Assembly (NCBI GenBank): GCA_050013235.1
Contig: JBEKFQ010000001.1
Span: 1 to 64,000, forward strand
DNA length: 64,000 nucleotides
Direction of reading: 5' to 3'
Origin: RH-AL1 sp050013235
Lineage (GTDB): Bacteria; Pseudomonadota; Alphaproteobacteria; Rhizobiales; Beijerinckiaceae
How positions within the stretch are numbered: the stretch's first letter is position 1; each line of letters starts with the position of its first letter. The position numbers were made by a program, and so were the translations under genes. Positions 42,734 to 53,194 of the stretch are shown here, piece by piece. The notes under the pieces are model-generated. The model did not search any database. It had not been told where the DNA came from and worked only from the letters and a program-made list of their open reading frames with translations.

Positions 42734-43990
42734 TCAAGGCTTCAGAAGAACGTGCTTCTTCTTGCCCAGCGACAGCTTGATCGCCCCTTCCACCAAATCC
42801 GTCTCGCCGAGCTGCGCGCGCTCGTCGTTCACGGCCACGTCGTTGACCCGCAAGCCGCCGCCCTTGATCTGGCGCCGGGCCTCGCCGGTCGAGGCGACGA
42901 GCCCTGCCTTGACGAAGGCCGCGAGCACGCCAAAACCAGCGTCAAGCTCCGCGCGCTCGATCGCCACCGTGGGAAGCGTCTGCGCCAGCGTGCCTTCCTC
43001 GAAGGTGCGCCGCGCGGTTTCGGCCGAGGTCAGCGCCTTTTCGCGCCCGTGGAGCAGAGCGGTGGCTTCGGTCGCCAGCACTTTCTTCGCCTCGTTGATC
43101 TCCGAGCCCCCCAGCGCCGCGAGCTTGGCGATTTCGTCGAGTGGCAGGACCGTAAACAGCTTGAGGAATCGCCCCACGTCCAAGTCGTCGCAATTGCGCC
43201 AGTACTGCCAATAATCGTAAGCGGGCAGCAGAGCCTCGCTCAACCAGACCGCGCCTTGCGCCGTCTTGCCCATTTTGGCCCCCGAGGCGGTCGTCAGCAG
43301 CGGCGAGGTCAGGCAGTAGAGCTGCGGCGTGCCGAGACGGCGGCCGAGATCGACGCCGGTGATGATATTGCCCCATTGATCGGAGCCGCCCATCTGCAAG
43401 GTGCAGCCAAACCTTTTGGAAAGCTCCACGAAATCATAGGCCTGGCAACACATGTAGTTGAATTCGAGGAACGAGAGCTCATGTTCGCGCTCCAGCCGCA
43501 TTTTGACCGAATCCATGGCGAGCATGCGATTGACCGAGAAATGGCGCCCAACATTGCGGAGAAAATCGAGATATTTGAGAGAGCTCAACCAGTCCGCGTT
43601 ATCGATCATGACGGCGTCCGTCTTCGCGGTGCCGAACTGCAGGAAGTTGGCGAAGACCTTTTGAATTTCGGTCTTGTTCGATTCGATATCCTCGATCGAA
43701 AGCAGTTTGCGGCTTTCGTCCTTGCCGGAGGGATCGCCGACGCGGGTCGTGCCGCCCCCCATCAGGACGATCGGCTTGCCGCCGGTCTGCTGCAGCCAGT
43801 GCAGCAGCATGACCGGGACGAGCGAGCCGGCATGCAGCGAGGGCGCCGTGCAATCGAACCCGATATAGGCCACGAGATCGCCGCTCTTCGCCTTGGCGTC
43901 GAGACCTTCGAGATCGGAAATTTGATGGATAAAGCCGCGCGCTTCCAAAATCGCGAGGAAGTCGGACGACGGCATGAAGGAACTGGACAC
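42734..43990 (-). CDS. tyrS: Tyrosyl-tRNA synthetase
   Basis: TyrS charges tRNA-Tyr. The 418-residue class I enzyme has the Rossmann HIGH-like segment in CTAPSLHAGSLVP, the tyrosine pocket GGSDQWGNI, the KMSKS-like loop AKMGKTAQGAVWL, and a C-terminal S4 RNA-binding domain with KGGGLRVNDVAVNDERAQL. The DPSGKDESR segment is typical. The first ATG gives the usual length. It is transcribed from the gap shared with the small gene at 44162. Confidence 0.96.
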   Translation of the reverse strand: MSSSFMPSSDFLAILEARGFIHQISDLEGLDAKAKSGDLVAYIGFDCTAPSLHAGSLVPVMLLHWLQQTGGKPIVLMGGGTTRVGDPSGKDESRKLLSIEDIESNKTEIQKVFANFLQFGTAKTDAVMIDNADWLSSLKYLDFLRNVGRHFSVNRMLAMDSVKMRLEREHELSFLEFNYMCCQAYDFVELSKRFGCTLQMGGSDQWGNIITGVDLGRRLGTPQLYCLTSPLLTTASGAKMGKTAQGAVWLSEALLPAYDYWQYWRNCDDLDVGRFLKLFTVLPLDEIAKLAALGGSEINEAKKVLATEATALLHGREKALTSAETARRTFEEGTLAQTLPTVAIERAELDAGFGVLAAFVKAGLVASTGEARRQIKGGGLRVNDVAVNDERAQLGETDLVEGAIKLSLGKKKHVLLKP

Positions 43991-44161
43991 GGGCGGAGCC
44001 TCTCAACGGCAGCGCTCCTCGCGGAGGGCCGGGGATCCCGTGTTTTTAAGAAAACGCTCCCTCCGTCAAGGGTGCAGGGATTGCCGGCGCGGGGGCTCGG
44101 CAGGATTCTGTTTCGAATTTGATGATATATTGCGGCATGATCTTCTTGTGGCAGTGCCGTC

Positions 44162-44353
44162 ATGTCTAGCCTTGCCGTCGTCCTGAGTGTCTCGCTCGCG
44201 GGTGTCCTCCTGCTTTGGGCCGTGATCTTTTGGGCCGTCGGTCGGCGCCCCAGACGGCCGCGGCCCCGGCTTTGGTCCCGCGTCCGGCGCAAGAAGCCCG
44301 AGCCGGTGATGAGCATTGCCGAGCTGGAAGAGAGTTTTCGCCTTAAGAAATAG
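44162..44353 (+). CDS. Small basic membrane protein
   Basis: The 63-residue frame has one clear membrane helix, LAVVLSVSLAGVLLLWAVIFWAVG, followed by a very Arg/Pro-rich basic stretch and a short helix IAELEESFRLKK. This is a common shape for small inner-membrane proteins. No strong ribosome site is seen. It lies 22 nt before anmK on the same strand and could be its leader gene. Confidence 0.5.
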   Translation: MSSLAVVLSVSLAGVLLLWAVIFWAVGRRPRRPRPRLWSRVRRKKPEPVMSIAELEESFRLKK

Positions 44354-44375
44354 CGGGTTGGGGATGGGAAGCGGA

Positions 44376-45473
44376 ATGCGTGCCTTGGGGCTGATGAGCG
44401 GAACGTCGTTGGACGGCGTCGATGTCGCGCTGATCGAGACCGATGGCGAAAGCGCGATCGGCTTTGGGGCCCGTGCCGCGTTTCCCCTGAGCACGGCGGA
44501 TAGGACGTTGCTGCGCCAGGCGCTGAGCGATGCCGCCGGCTTGCAAGACCGCCGCGCGCGGCCGGGATGCTTGGCCGCGGCGGAGGCTTTGGTGACCGTC
44601 CGTCATGCCGAGGCTGTCGAGGCTTTTTGCGCCCGGCACGCGATTGCGCGGGACAGTATCGATATCGTGGGGTTCCACGGCCAGACCGTGCTCCACCGCC
44701 CGGCCCAGCGGCTGACGGTGCAGATCGGCGATGGCCAGGCGCTGGCGGCCCGGCTCGGAATTCCCGTCGCCTGGGATTTCCGCGCCGCGGACGTTGCGGC
44801 GGGCGGGCAGGGCGCGCCGCTCGTCCCGGTCTATCACCGCGCCTTGGTGGAAAGCGCGGGCCTCGAGGGCGCCACCGTCCTCGTCAATATCGGCGGGGTC
44901 GCCAATCTCACCTTGATTTCCGAGGGGGCGGACCCCTTGGCATGCGATACCGGCCCCGGCAATGCGCTGTTGGACGATCTCATCCTGGAACACACCGGCG
45001 AGGCCTGCGACCGCGATGGTCTGATCTCCGGCGCGGGGAAGACCGACGTAGCCGCGCTCGCGATTTTGCTGGATCACCCGTTTTTTGCCGCGCCGCCGCC
45101 CAAGTCGCTCGACCGCAATGCATTCTCGCGGCAGGCGGTTGCCCATCTCACGATAGAGGATGCCGCCGCGACGCTCGCCGCTTTCACCGGCGCCTCGATT
45201 GCGCAAGCCGTGGCGATGTTGCCGGCGAAACCCCGCCGCGTCATCGTCTGTGGTGGCGGCGGGTATAATCCCAGCATCATGCGCGAATTGAGCCGCCGCT
45301 TGCCCTGCGAGGTCGATCTCTCGGACAGGTTCGGCTGGGCCCTCGACGCGATGGAGGCCCAGGCCTTCGCTTATCTCGCCGTGCGGAGTTTGAAACAATT
45401 GCCGCTGAGCTTTCCCGCCACGACGGGGGTTCCCGTGCCGATGACCGGCGGGGTGATCTCGAGGCCGGGGTGA
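44376..45473 (+). CDS. anmK: Anhydro-N-acetylmuramic acid kinase
   Basis: AnmK cleaves and phosphorylates 1,6-anhydro-MurNAc from cell-wall turnover, returning it to MurNAc-6-phosphate. The 365-residue protein shows ALGLMSGTSLDGVD at its start, GFHGQTVLHRP, FRAADVAAGGQGAPLVP, LVNIGGVANLT, CDTGPGNALLDD and CGGGGYNPSIM. GGGAAGCGGA before ATG 44376 decides the start; ATG 44364 is an alternative. Its product feeds the amino sugar pool also used by glmS and glmU. Confidence 0.94.
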   Translation: MRALGLMSGTSLDGVDVALIETDGESAIGFGARAAFPLSTADRTLLRQALSDAAGLQDRRARPGCLAAAEALVTVRHAEAVEAFCARHAIARDSIDIVGFHGQTVLHRPAQRLTVQIGDGQALAARLGIPVAWDFRAADVAAGGQGAPLVPVYHRALVESAGLEGATVLVNIGGVANLTLISEGADPLACDTGPGNALLDDLILEHTGEACDRDGLISGAGKTDVAALAILLDHPFFAAPPPKSLDRNAFSRQAVAHLTIEDAAATLAAFTGASIAQAVAMLPAKPRRVIVCGGGGYNPSIMRELSRRLPCEVDLSDRFGWALDAMEAQAFAYLAVRSLKQLPLSFPATTGVPVPMTGGVISRPG

Positions 45474-45772
45474 GGTTTAGGAACGGTTCGGCGTTCGAAA
45501 ACGCTTCAACTCCCTCACATTGAGGAGGCTTCGTCACGGTAAGTGCCGGACAGGTTTGGAATTGATGCCGACGAAGCCGTCTCGAAATGCGAGGGCCTCG
45601 CGAGGCCGCAAAGATCCAGACGCTCTCCCGAGGGATCCGTAGAACCCTGAGATCGAGGGACCGCCCTCGTCCTTCGAGACGCCGCGCCTTCGGCGCGCTC
45701 CTCAGGATGAGGGCTAATGGATTGATTTCGAAGAAAAAATATAGCCTAGAGACTTTGCCTGCCGCCATATCC
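45474..45772. other. 299-bp convergent gap with a dispersed palindrome
   Basis: Between the convergent anmK and sufA genes lies an imperfect palindrome at 45664-45713: CCCTCGTCCTTCGAGACGC, TTCG loop, then GCGCGCTCC and AGGATGAGGG. Elements of this form are widespread between genes in alphaproteobacteria and may work as bidirectional terminators. The rest shows nothing recognisable. Confidence 0.55.
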
Positions 45773-46156
45773 TCATGCCGGCGAATGCTCAGCGCTCTCC
45801 AAATTCGCCGGGGTGATCGAAACCGATTCGCCGCAGCCGCAGGCGGAGATTTGATTCGGGTTCTTGAACGTGAAGGTGGCCGAGAGTTTTGTCGTCTCGT
45901 AGTCGAGGACGGTGCCGAGCAGGAACATCAACGCCTTGCCGTCGACGAGGATTTTGACGCCCTTGTCCTCGACGACCTCGTCGAGCGGCTTCACCTCCTC
46001 GGCGAATTCGAGGGTGTAGGACATGCCGGCGCAGCCGCCGTTCTTCACGCCAACCCGAAGGCCCACGATTGGATGATCCGCTTCCGCGATCAAGGTCCGC
46101 GCGCGTTCGGCGGCGGCTTCCGTCAAGGACATTACGGCGAATCGCGAGCGGGCCAT
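45773..46156 (-). CDS. sufA: Fe-S cluster carrier, A-type (SufA/IscA-like)
   Basis: A-type carriers take Fe-S clusters from the SufBCD scaffold to target proteins. From ATG 46156 the protein has 127 residues. It shows the three conserved cysteines: NGGCAGMSY near residue 46, and ISACGCGESV near 107. GGAGACCCCC precedes the ATG. A short Ser/Ala-rich tail follows the last Cys. It is the final gene of the suf operon. Confidence 0.94.
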   Translation of the reverse strand: MARSRFAVMSLTEAAAERARTLIAEADHPIVGLRVGVKNGGCAGMSYTLEFAEEVKPLDEVVEDKGVKILVDGKALMFLLGTVLDYETTKLSATFTFKNPNQISACGCGESVSITPANLESAEHSPA

Positions 46157-46224
46157 GGGGGTCTCCGGAATTCTTCCAACCGATATGGGCATCGGAAGCC
46201 GCGCGGGAAAGAGGCGGGCCTTGG

Positions 46225-46611
46225 CTAAAACATATCCAACGAGATCCGCGCCTCGTCGGACATGCGGCCCTGATCCCACGGGGGATCGAAGACCAGATTG
46301 ACGGTGGCGCCCATCGCGCCGGGCACCGCGCTGACGGCTTCCTGGACGGACTGGACGATATCGCCGGCCACCGGGCAGCCCGGCGCGGTCAAGGTCATTT
46401 CGACCGTCACCAAGCGGCTTTCCGGCACCTCGATCTTGTAGATCAGGCCGAGTTCATAGATGTCGCAGGGGATCTCAGGGTCGTAAACCGTCTTGAGAGC
46501 CGCGATAATATCGTCCTGCAAGCGGGTCTGCTCCGGCTCCCTCACCGTGGCATCGAAGCCCCACGCGGGGGCATTTGGCAGTTCAATCGTGGCTTCGTCA
46601 GCAACGGCCAT
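46225..46611 (-). CDS. sufT: SufT-like DUF59/MIP18-family protein
   Basis: DUF59 proteins help mature Fe-S proteins. The 128-residue protein has the family core AALKTVYDPEIPCDIYELGLIYKIEV and the conserved cysteine in LTAPGCPVAGDI, then VFDPPWDQGRMSDEAR. It lies 18 nt after sufS and 68 nt before sufA on the same strand, a usual position for sufT. Confidence 0.92.
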   Translation of the reverse strand: MAVADEATIELPNAPAWGFDATVREPEQTRLQDDIIAALKTVYDPEIPCDIYELGLIYKIEVPESRLVTVEMTLTAPGCPVAGDIVQSVQEAVSAVPGAMGATVNLVFDPPWDQGRMSDEARISLDMF

Positions 46612-46629
46612 CGCGCCGGCTCCTCAGAT

Positions 46630-47874
46630 TCACGCGAATAATTTTTCGGCCCGCAACAGGGCTTCCACTAGCTTATCCACTTCTTCGAGCGTGTTGTACA
46701 TGGCGAAGGATGCACGACACGTCGATGTCACGCCAAATCGTGCCAAAAGAGGTTGCGCACAATGGGTTCCCGCGCGGACCGCGATGCCAGCCCGGTCGAT
46801 AATGGTCGCGATATCATGGGCATGCGCATTCTTCATGGCGAAAGAAATGATTGCGCCCTTGTCGCGTGCCGTCCCGATAATTCGCAGCGAATCGATCCGC
46901 GATAGACGATCCCCGGCGTAATCGCCGAGCATTTTCTCATGGGCCGCGATTTTCTCGCGCCCGATGGCGGTGATGTAATCCAGCGCGGCGCCGAGGCCGA
47001 TGGCTTGAATGATCGGCGGGGTTCCGGCCTCGAAACGATGCGGCGGCACGTTGTAGGTGACGTGATCCTTGGTGACTTCCAAAATCATCTCGCCGCCGCC
47101 GAGGAAGGGCGGCAGCGTCTCGAGCCAGGGTCTCTTGCCGTAGAGGACGCCAATGCCGGTCGGCCCATAGAGCTTGTGGCCGGTCATGACATAAAAATCG
47201 GCGCCATGGTCCCGCACGTCGTTTTCGAGATGCACGGCGCCTTGCGAGCCATCCACGAGCACCGGAATGCCGCGCTCATGCGCCAGCCGGACGATTTCCT
47301 TGACAGGCGTCACCGTGCCCAGGACGTTCGACATTTGCGTGATCGCGACCATCTTCGTGCGCGGCGACAGAGCTTGCTCGAAAGCATCGAGTTGGAAATT
47401 CCCCTCGTCGTCCACGTCCACCCATTTCAGCACCGCGCCGCGCTGTTCGCGCAGAAAATGCCAAGGCACGATATTGGCGTGATGCTCCATGATCGAGAGC
47501 ACGATTTCGTCGCCGGGCTGGATGTGTTGCCGGCCATAGGAGGCCGCGACAATGTTGATCGCCTCGGTGGCCGAGCGGGTGAAGACGATCTCCTCGATCG
47601 AGGCGGCATTGAGATAGGCGCGTACGCTTTCCCGTGCGGCCTCGAAGGCATCGGTCGCGGCATTGGCGAGATAATGCAAGCCGCGATGGACATTGGCATA
47701 TTCGTGATAGGTCGCATGCACCATGCGATCCACCATCTGCCGCGGTTTTTGCGCGGAGGCGGCACTGTCGAGATAGACCAGGGGCTTGCCATAGACCGTG
47801 GTCGAGAGGATCGGAAAATCCGCCCGGATTTTCTCGACGTCGAGGGCGTCCGTGGCCGTGTGATCATGGGTCAT
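46630..47874 (-). CDS. sufS: Cysteine desulfurase SufS
   Basis: SufS takes sulfur from cysteine to form a persulfide for SufBCD. The 414-residue PLP enzyme has the lysine in VMTGHKLYGPTGIG and the active Cys in AVRAGTHCAQPLLARFG, the group II type. YLDSAASAQKPRQMVD near the start and YHEYANVHRGLHYLAN follow the family. ATG 47874 is used; an upstream ATG adds eight residues. No sufE gene is seen, although SufS usually needs a partner. Confidence 0.95.
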   Translation of the reverse strand: MTHDHTATDALDVEKIRADFPILSTTVYGKPLVYLDSAASAQKPRQMVDRMVHATYHEYANVHRGLHYLANAATDAFEAARESVRAYLNAASIEEIVFTRSATEAINIVAASYGRQHIQPGDEIVLSIMEHHANIVPWHFLREQRGAVLKWVDVDDEGNFQLDAFEQALSPRTKMVAITQMSNVLGTVTPVKEIVRLAHERGIPVLVDGSQGAVHLENDVRDHGADFYVMTGHKLYGPTGIGVLYGKRPWLETLPPFLGGGEMILEVTKDHVTYNVPPHRFEAGTPPIIQAIGLGAALDYITAIGREKIAAHEKMLGDYAGDRLSRIDSLRIIGTARDKGAIISFAMKNAHAHDIATIIDRAGIAVRAGTHCAQPLLARFGVTSTCRASFAMYNTLEEVDKLVEALLRAEKLFA

Positions 47875-47975
47875 CGATAAAGATCCTGGGTAGTGCAAAC
47901 GCTTGCCGTCCCCTTGTGGGGAGGGGAATCACCTTGCCTGCTTCAATGCGGCGCTTTGCCAAAACGCTCGTCGTC

Positions 47976-49316
47976 TCAACCTCTTTGACCCCGCGCTACC
48001 AGCCATTCCGCGATCTCGGCCCGGAAGGCGTCCGCCAATCCCTCGTGTCCGATATCCCCCGCCAATTCGGCCGCGAAAGCTTCGAGCAGCAAAGCTTCGG
48101 CCTCGGCACGGGGCAGGCCGCGCGCCTGGAGATAAAACAATTGATCCTCGTCGAGGCCGCCGCACGTGGCGCCGTGGCCGCAGGCGACATCGTCGGCGAA
48201 GATTTCGAGCTCCGGCTTGTTGTTCATGACGACATCGTCGGAGAGCAGAAGCGCCCGGCTCATCATCTTGCCGTCGGTCTTCTGCGCGCCCTTGGCCACC
48301 CGGATGCGGCCCTGGAACACGCCCGTGGCGCGCTCGTCGAGAATATAGCGGAAGGTTTCCCGGCCTTCGCAGCCCTGGCCCACATGTTCGACATCGAGGG
48401 TCGTGTCAGCATGGTCGCGCCCGCTCAGCAACGACACGCCGCGCAGCGCCGCCTTGGAATCATCGCCGGTGAACCGCATGAAGATCTGGCGCCGCACCAG
48501 TCCCTCGCCATGGATCAAGGCGAAACTGTCGAAGGCCACGTTGGCGCCGAGATCGGCGATGAACGTGTCGAGGCGCAGACTGCCCGGCTCCGTCTTGGTC
48601 ACGGCAGCGCTATGGCCAACATCGGCGCCATCGGCGATATCGAAAATCAGGCAGCCGAAGGTCTGGCCGGTGCGCCCACCCGCGCCGAGATTCCGTTCGG
48701 CCACGCGGACCTTGGCGCCCTCGCCGACCACGACGAGCGAACGGAAGAACCGCGCCACCGGCGTCTTGGCGGCCGTGGCGTAGACGATCTCGATGGGGTC
48801 CACGAGGTCCGCGCCCGCCGCGATCTCGATCACCACGCCGTCCTGCATCAGCGCGGCATTCAGCGCGACAATGGTGTCGCCTCCGCCAAAGCCGGCGGCG
48901 GCGAGCTTTTCGACGAGAGCGGGATCGCCCTCCGCCAGCACATCGGCGAGCGCGCGGACGCTGGCGCCGGCGGGCAGGGGATCGGAAAGCTCCGCCACGA
49001 AGGTGCCGTCGAGGATGATCAGACGCGGCCCGAGGGCAGGGCCGTTCGCCGCGAGCTCGCCGCGCACCGCTTCGATACCGGCGGCATCAGGGGCCGGAGC
49101 GAGCGGAAACGCTTCCGCCATCGACCCGCGCAGATCGGTGTAATGCCAGGCTTCGATCCGGCGGTTGGGCAGGCCGTGCTCGGCGAAGACGCCGAAGGCG
49201 CTGTCGCGGAGCGACTTCACGGCGGCATTGCCGGGCAGGCCGGCCTTGGCCGCGCCGAATTGACTGGCGAGAGCGGTTTCCGCGCCCGTGCGGAGGGAGG
49301 CGATGCGGGACGCCAT
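47976..49316 (-). CDS. sufD: Fe-S cluster assembly protein SufD
   Basis: SufD pairs with SufB in the SufBC2D scaffold. The 446-residue protein has the variable helical N-terminus and the conserved beta-helix C-terminus with DVEHVGQGCEGRETFRYIL, ATGVFQGRIRVAKGAQKTDGKM, and KPELEIFADDVACGHGATCGGLDEDQLFYLQARGL. It lies 2 nt after sufC, so the genes are coupled. Confidence 0.94.
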   Translation of the reverse strand: MASRIASLRTGAETALASQFGAAKAGLPGNAAVKSLRDSAFGVFAEHGLPNRRIEAWHYTDLRGSMAEAFPLAPAPDAAGIEAVRGELAANGPALGPRLIILDGTFVAELSDPLPAGASVRALADVLAEGDPALVEKLAAAGFGGGDTIVALNAALMQDGVVIEIAAGADLVDPIEIVYATAAKTPVARFFRSLVVVGEGAKVRVAERNLGAGGRTGQTFGCLIFDIADGADVGHSAAVTKTEPGSLRLDTFIADLGANVAFDSFALIHGEGLVRRQIFMRFTGDDSKAALRGVSLLSGRDHADTTLDVEHVGQGCEGRETFRYILDERATGVFQGRIRVAKGAQKTDGKMMSRALLLSDDVVMNNKPELEIFADDVACGHGATCGGLDEDQLFYLQARGLPRAEAEALLLEAFAAELAGDIGHEGLADAFRAEIAEWLVARGQRG

Positions 49317-49318
49317 GG

Positions 49319-50074
49319 TCAGGCCGCTTCCGGCGCCGCGGCGAAATCGCGGTAGCCGTTCTTTTCGAGTTCCAGCGCCAGCTCCTTGCCGCCGGTGCGC
49401 ACGATCTTGCCCCGCGCCATCACGTGAACGGTGTCGGGCACGATATAATTGAGCAGGCGCTGATAATGGGTGATGAGCAGAAAGCTGCGCTTCGCCGTCC
49501 GCAGCTTGTTGACGCCTTCGGCGACGATCCGGATCGCATCGATGTCGAGGCCGGAATCCGTCTCGTCCAAAATGGCGGTATTGGGCTCCAGCAAGGCCAT
49601 TTGCAGGATATCCATCCGCTTCTTCTCGCCGCCGGAAAAGCCGACGTTGAGGGCGCGTCTAAGGATTTCATCCTTGATATCAAGAAGTTTCGAGGCTTCT
49701 CTCACCTTCTTCATGAAGACGGGCGTGGTGAGTTCCTCCTCGCCGCGCTGGCGGCGCTGGGCGTTCAGAGCCGCCTTCAGGAAGGTCATGGTGGCGACGC
49801 CTGGAATTTCGACGGGATATTGGAAGGCGAGAAACACGCCTTTGCCCGCGCGCTCGTCTGGCCCCATCTCCAGAAGGTTCTGGCCGTCCAGCAAGATTTC
49901 GCCGCTGTCGACGTGATAGCCGGGCTTGCCCGCGATGACATAGGAGAGCGTCGATTTTCCCGTGCCGTTCGGCCCCATGATGGCGGCGACTTCCCCGTCC
50001 TGGACCGTCAGGTTCAGACCGTCGAGAATCTTGCGGTCGCCGATGGAAACGGTGAGGTTTTTAACTTCGAGCAT
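49319..50074 (-). CDS. sufC: Fe-S cluster assembly ATPase SufC
   Basis: SufC is the ABC-type ATPase that drives change in SufBD. The 251-residue protein has Walker A GPNGTGKST near residue 37, the signature VGFSGGEKKRMDILQ and Walker B ILDETDSGLDIDAI, with the switch His in ITHYQRLLNYI. The Walker B usual Ile after DE is Thr here, a small change. It lies between sufB and sufD. Confidence 0.96.
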   Translation of the reverse strand: MLEVKNLTVSIGDRKILDGLNLTVQDGEVAAIMGPNGTGKSTLSYVIAGKPGYHVDSGEILLDGQNLLEMGPDERAGKGVFLAFQYPVEIPGVATMTFLKAALNAQRRQRGEEELTTPVFMKKVREASKLLDIKDEILRRALNVGFSGGEKKRMDILQMALLEPNTAILDETDSGLDIDAIRIVAEGVNKLRTAKRSFLLITHYQRLLNYIVPDTVHVMARGKIVRTGGKELALELEKNGYRDFAAAPEAA

Positions 50075-50124
50075 TGTTGATCCGTCGTCCTTGAGTGATT
50101 TGATCCGGCCAGGGTGGGTAAAAC

Positions 50125-51603
<1,479 letters not shown>

Positions 51604-51655
51604 TTACGTTCTCCATCTCCAGCAAGCCAGACCGGCCGCCGGTTTGTATCGAATC

Positions 51656-52834
51656 CTACGCTGCGACGCGCGGAACCTTGCGTCGCATGGTCTGAAGCGC
51701 CTTGGTAAAGGCGGTCTCGAACCCCGCGATATCCTCGTCCCGCGTCGTCCAGCCGAGGCTGACCCGCAGCGCGGACTTAGCGATCTCGGGTGCTACGCCC
51801 ATCGCTTGCAGCACATGCGAGGGCTTGACCTTGCCGGACGAACAGGCCGAGCCCGAGGAAAGCGCCACGCCGCCGAGATCGAGGTTCATCAGCAAGATCT
51901 GTGCTTCCACGCCCGGCACGGCAAAATAGACCGTATTGGGCAAGCGCCCGGCCTCGCGTCCAAAGATCACCGCATCGGGCACGCGAGCGAGGATGATCTT
52001 CTCGATCGCATCCCGCCACGCGGTCAGTTGATCCGCCGCGCCGCGCCAATGCCCGGCCGCGAACTTCGCGGCGGCCCCGAGCCCGGCAATGCCCGGAAGA
52101 TTTTCCGTGCCCGAGCGTAGGCCGCGCTCTTGCCCGCCGCCCCGCACCACGCCATGCCTGAGATGGTATTTCCGCGACGGAAAAATAAGAGCGCCAACCC
52201 CTTTCGGGCCGCCAAATTTATGCGCCGAGATGGCCAGGGCATCGGCGGCGAAACCGCTGGCGCGGCAGTCGATTTTACCCGCCGCCTGAACCGCGTCGCA
52301 GACCACGATCCCGCCCCGCGCATGGACGAGCGCGGCGGCTTCCGCGACCGGCTGGATCACGCCGGTTTCATTATTGGCGGCCTGCACCGCCAGCATGATC
52401 CGCCGGCCGGCATGGCGATCGAGCGCCTCGGCCAGCGCCGCCAGATCGAGCCGTCCTCCGGCATCGGGCGCGACGATGCCGGTTTGCGCGGCCGGAAACC
52501 GGTGGCCCTCGAAGACGGCGGCATGTTCGCCGGCCGCGATCAGCAGAATCTCGACGGATCCCTCGGCGGAAAACACATCCGGGCCGAGGATCATGTTCAG
52601 CGCCTCGGTTCCCCCCGAGGTGAAGACGACGTCTTCCGCCGCGCAATCCACCAAAGCGGCGACGTCCCGCCGGGCTTGCTCGATCAGCGCGCGGGCGGCG
52701 CGGCCCTCGGCATGGACCGAAGAGGGATTGCCGATGCAATCCAAGGCGCGGGTCATGGCTGCCCGGACGCTGGGATGGACCGGCGATGTCGCATTATGAT
52801 CGAGGTAGATCCGGGAGGAATGCAAAAAGCCCAT
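51656..52834 (-). CDS. Cysteine desulfurase, IscS/NifS type
   Basis: This 392-residue PLP enzyme also supplies sulfur. It has YLDHNATSPVHPSVRAAM at the start, HAEGRAARAL, the PLP lysine in AISAHKFGGPKGVGAL and the active Cys on a long loop in SSGSACSSGKVKPSHVL, which makes it group I, unlike SufS. It is the first gene of the suf operon, so the operon codes for two desulfurases of different type. The ICE lies 187 bp upstream. No iscR-like regulator gene is beside it. Confidence 0.93.
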   Translation of the reverse strand: MGFLHSSRIYLDHNATSPVHPSVRAAMTRALDCIGNPSSVHAEGRAARALIEQARRDVAALVDCAAEDVVFTSGGTEALNMILGPDVFSAEGSVEILLIAAGEHAAVFEGHRFPAAQTGIVAPDAGGRLDLAALAEALDRHAGRRIMLAVQAANNETGVIQPVAEAAALVHARGGIVVCDAVQAAGKIDCRASGFAADALAISAHKFGGPKGVGALIFPSRKYHLRHGVVRGGGQERGLRSGTENLPGIAGLGAAAKFAAGHWRGAADQLTAWRDAIEKIILARVPDAVIFGREAGRLPNTVYFAVPGVEAQILLMNLDLGGVALSSGSACSSGKVKPSHVLQAMGVAPEIAKSALRVSLGWTTRDEDIAGFETAFTKALQTMRRKVPRVAA

Positions 52835-53020
52835 CCTTTTGCCGTCGGTCTATGCCGGAAGCAGGGTTTCCCTGGAAAGACTAGGCTGCCTGCCGGGCGT
52901 TTTAGTTCGTCGAAAAGCTTGCAATCGACATGGCAGCCTGTGTTAAAAGGCCCGTTCGATACCTAGTTATGCACCTGTGGTTTTCGGCGCTGTGCTTGCA
53001 GTTTCCGGCGCCCTTGAGGT

Positions 53021-53037
53021 GTTAGAATTATTCTAAC
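53021..53037. promoter_or_regulatory. Irr-type iron control element (ICE) upstream of the suf operon
   Basis: The 17-bp perfect palindrome GTTAGAATTATTCTAAC contains the core TTAGAA-N3-TTCTAA of the Irr box known in Hyphomicrobiales. It lies 187 bp before the iscS-like start and 158 bp before the divergent hydrolase. Irr, a Fur-family regulator that responds to heme status, acts on iron genes; suf control by Irr is known in related bacteria. A role on this operon is inferred. Confidence 0.7.
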
Positions 53038-53080
53038 AGGTTTAATCGCCGATCCGCCGGCAAGTCAAGAGAGCGCAATT

Positions 53081-53125
53081 GACTTGGGTGCGCGTGACTT
53101 GCGGGCGTACGACTTGGGTGCGCGC
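53081..53125 (+). repeat. Three tandem 15-bp units upstream of the hydrolase gene
   Basis: Units begin at 53081, 53096 and 53111 and read GACTTGGGTGCGCGT, GACTTGCGGGCGTAC and GACTTGGGTGCGCGC. A fourth, degenerate GATTAAGTCGCG follows. They sit 70-115 bp before the ATG and could be regulator sites or slipped-strand duplication. The unit is also five codons long, but no start with a ribosome site would translate it. Confidence 0.55.
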
Positions 53126-53194
53126 GATTAAGTCGCGTGTTTTGGATCGCCGGCTGCTTGCGCCGCCCGGACCTGGTTTTCATTTGGAGTTCGA

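Noticed and set aside
42628..42780. Plus-strand 50-codon frame with a purine-rich GGAGGGAGGAAG site, overlapping the end of tyrS
   Set aside because: The purine run is probably chance in an intergenic stretch; most of the frame is antisense to tyrS and its residues look random.
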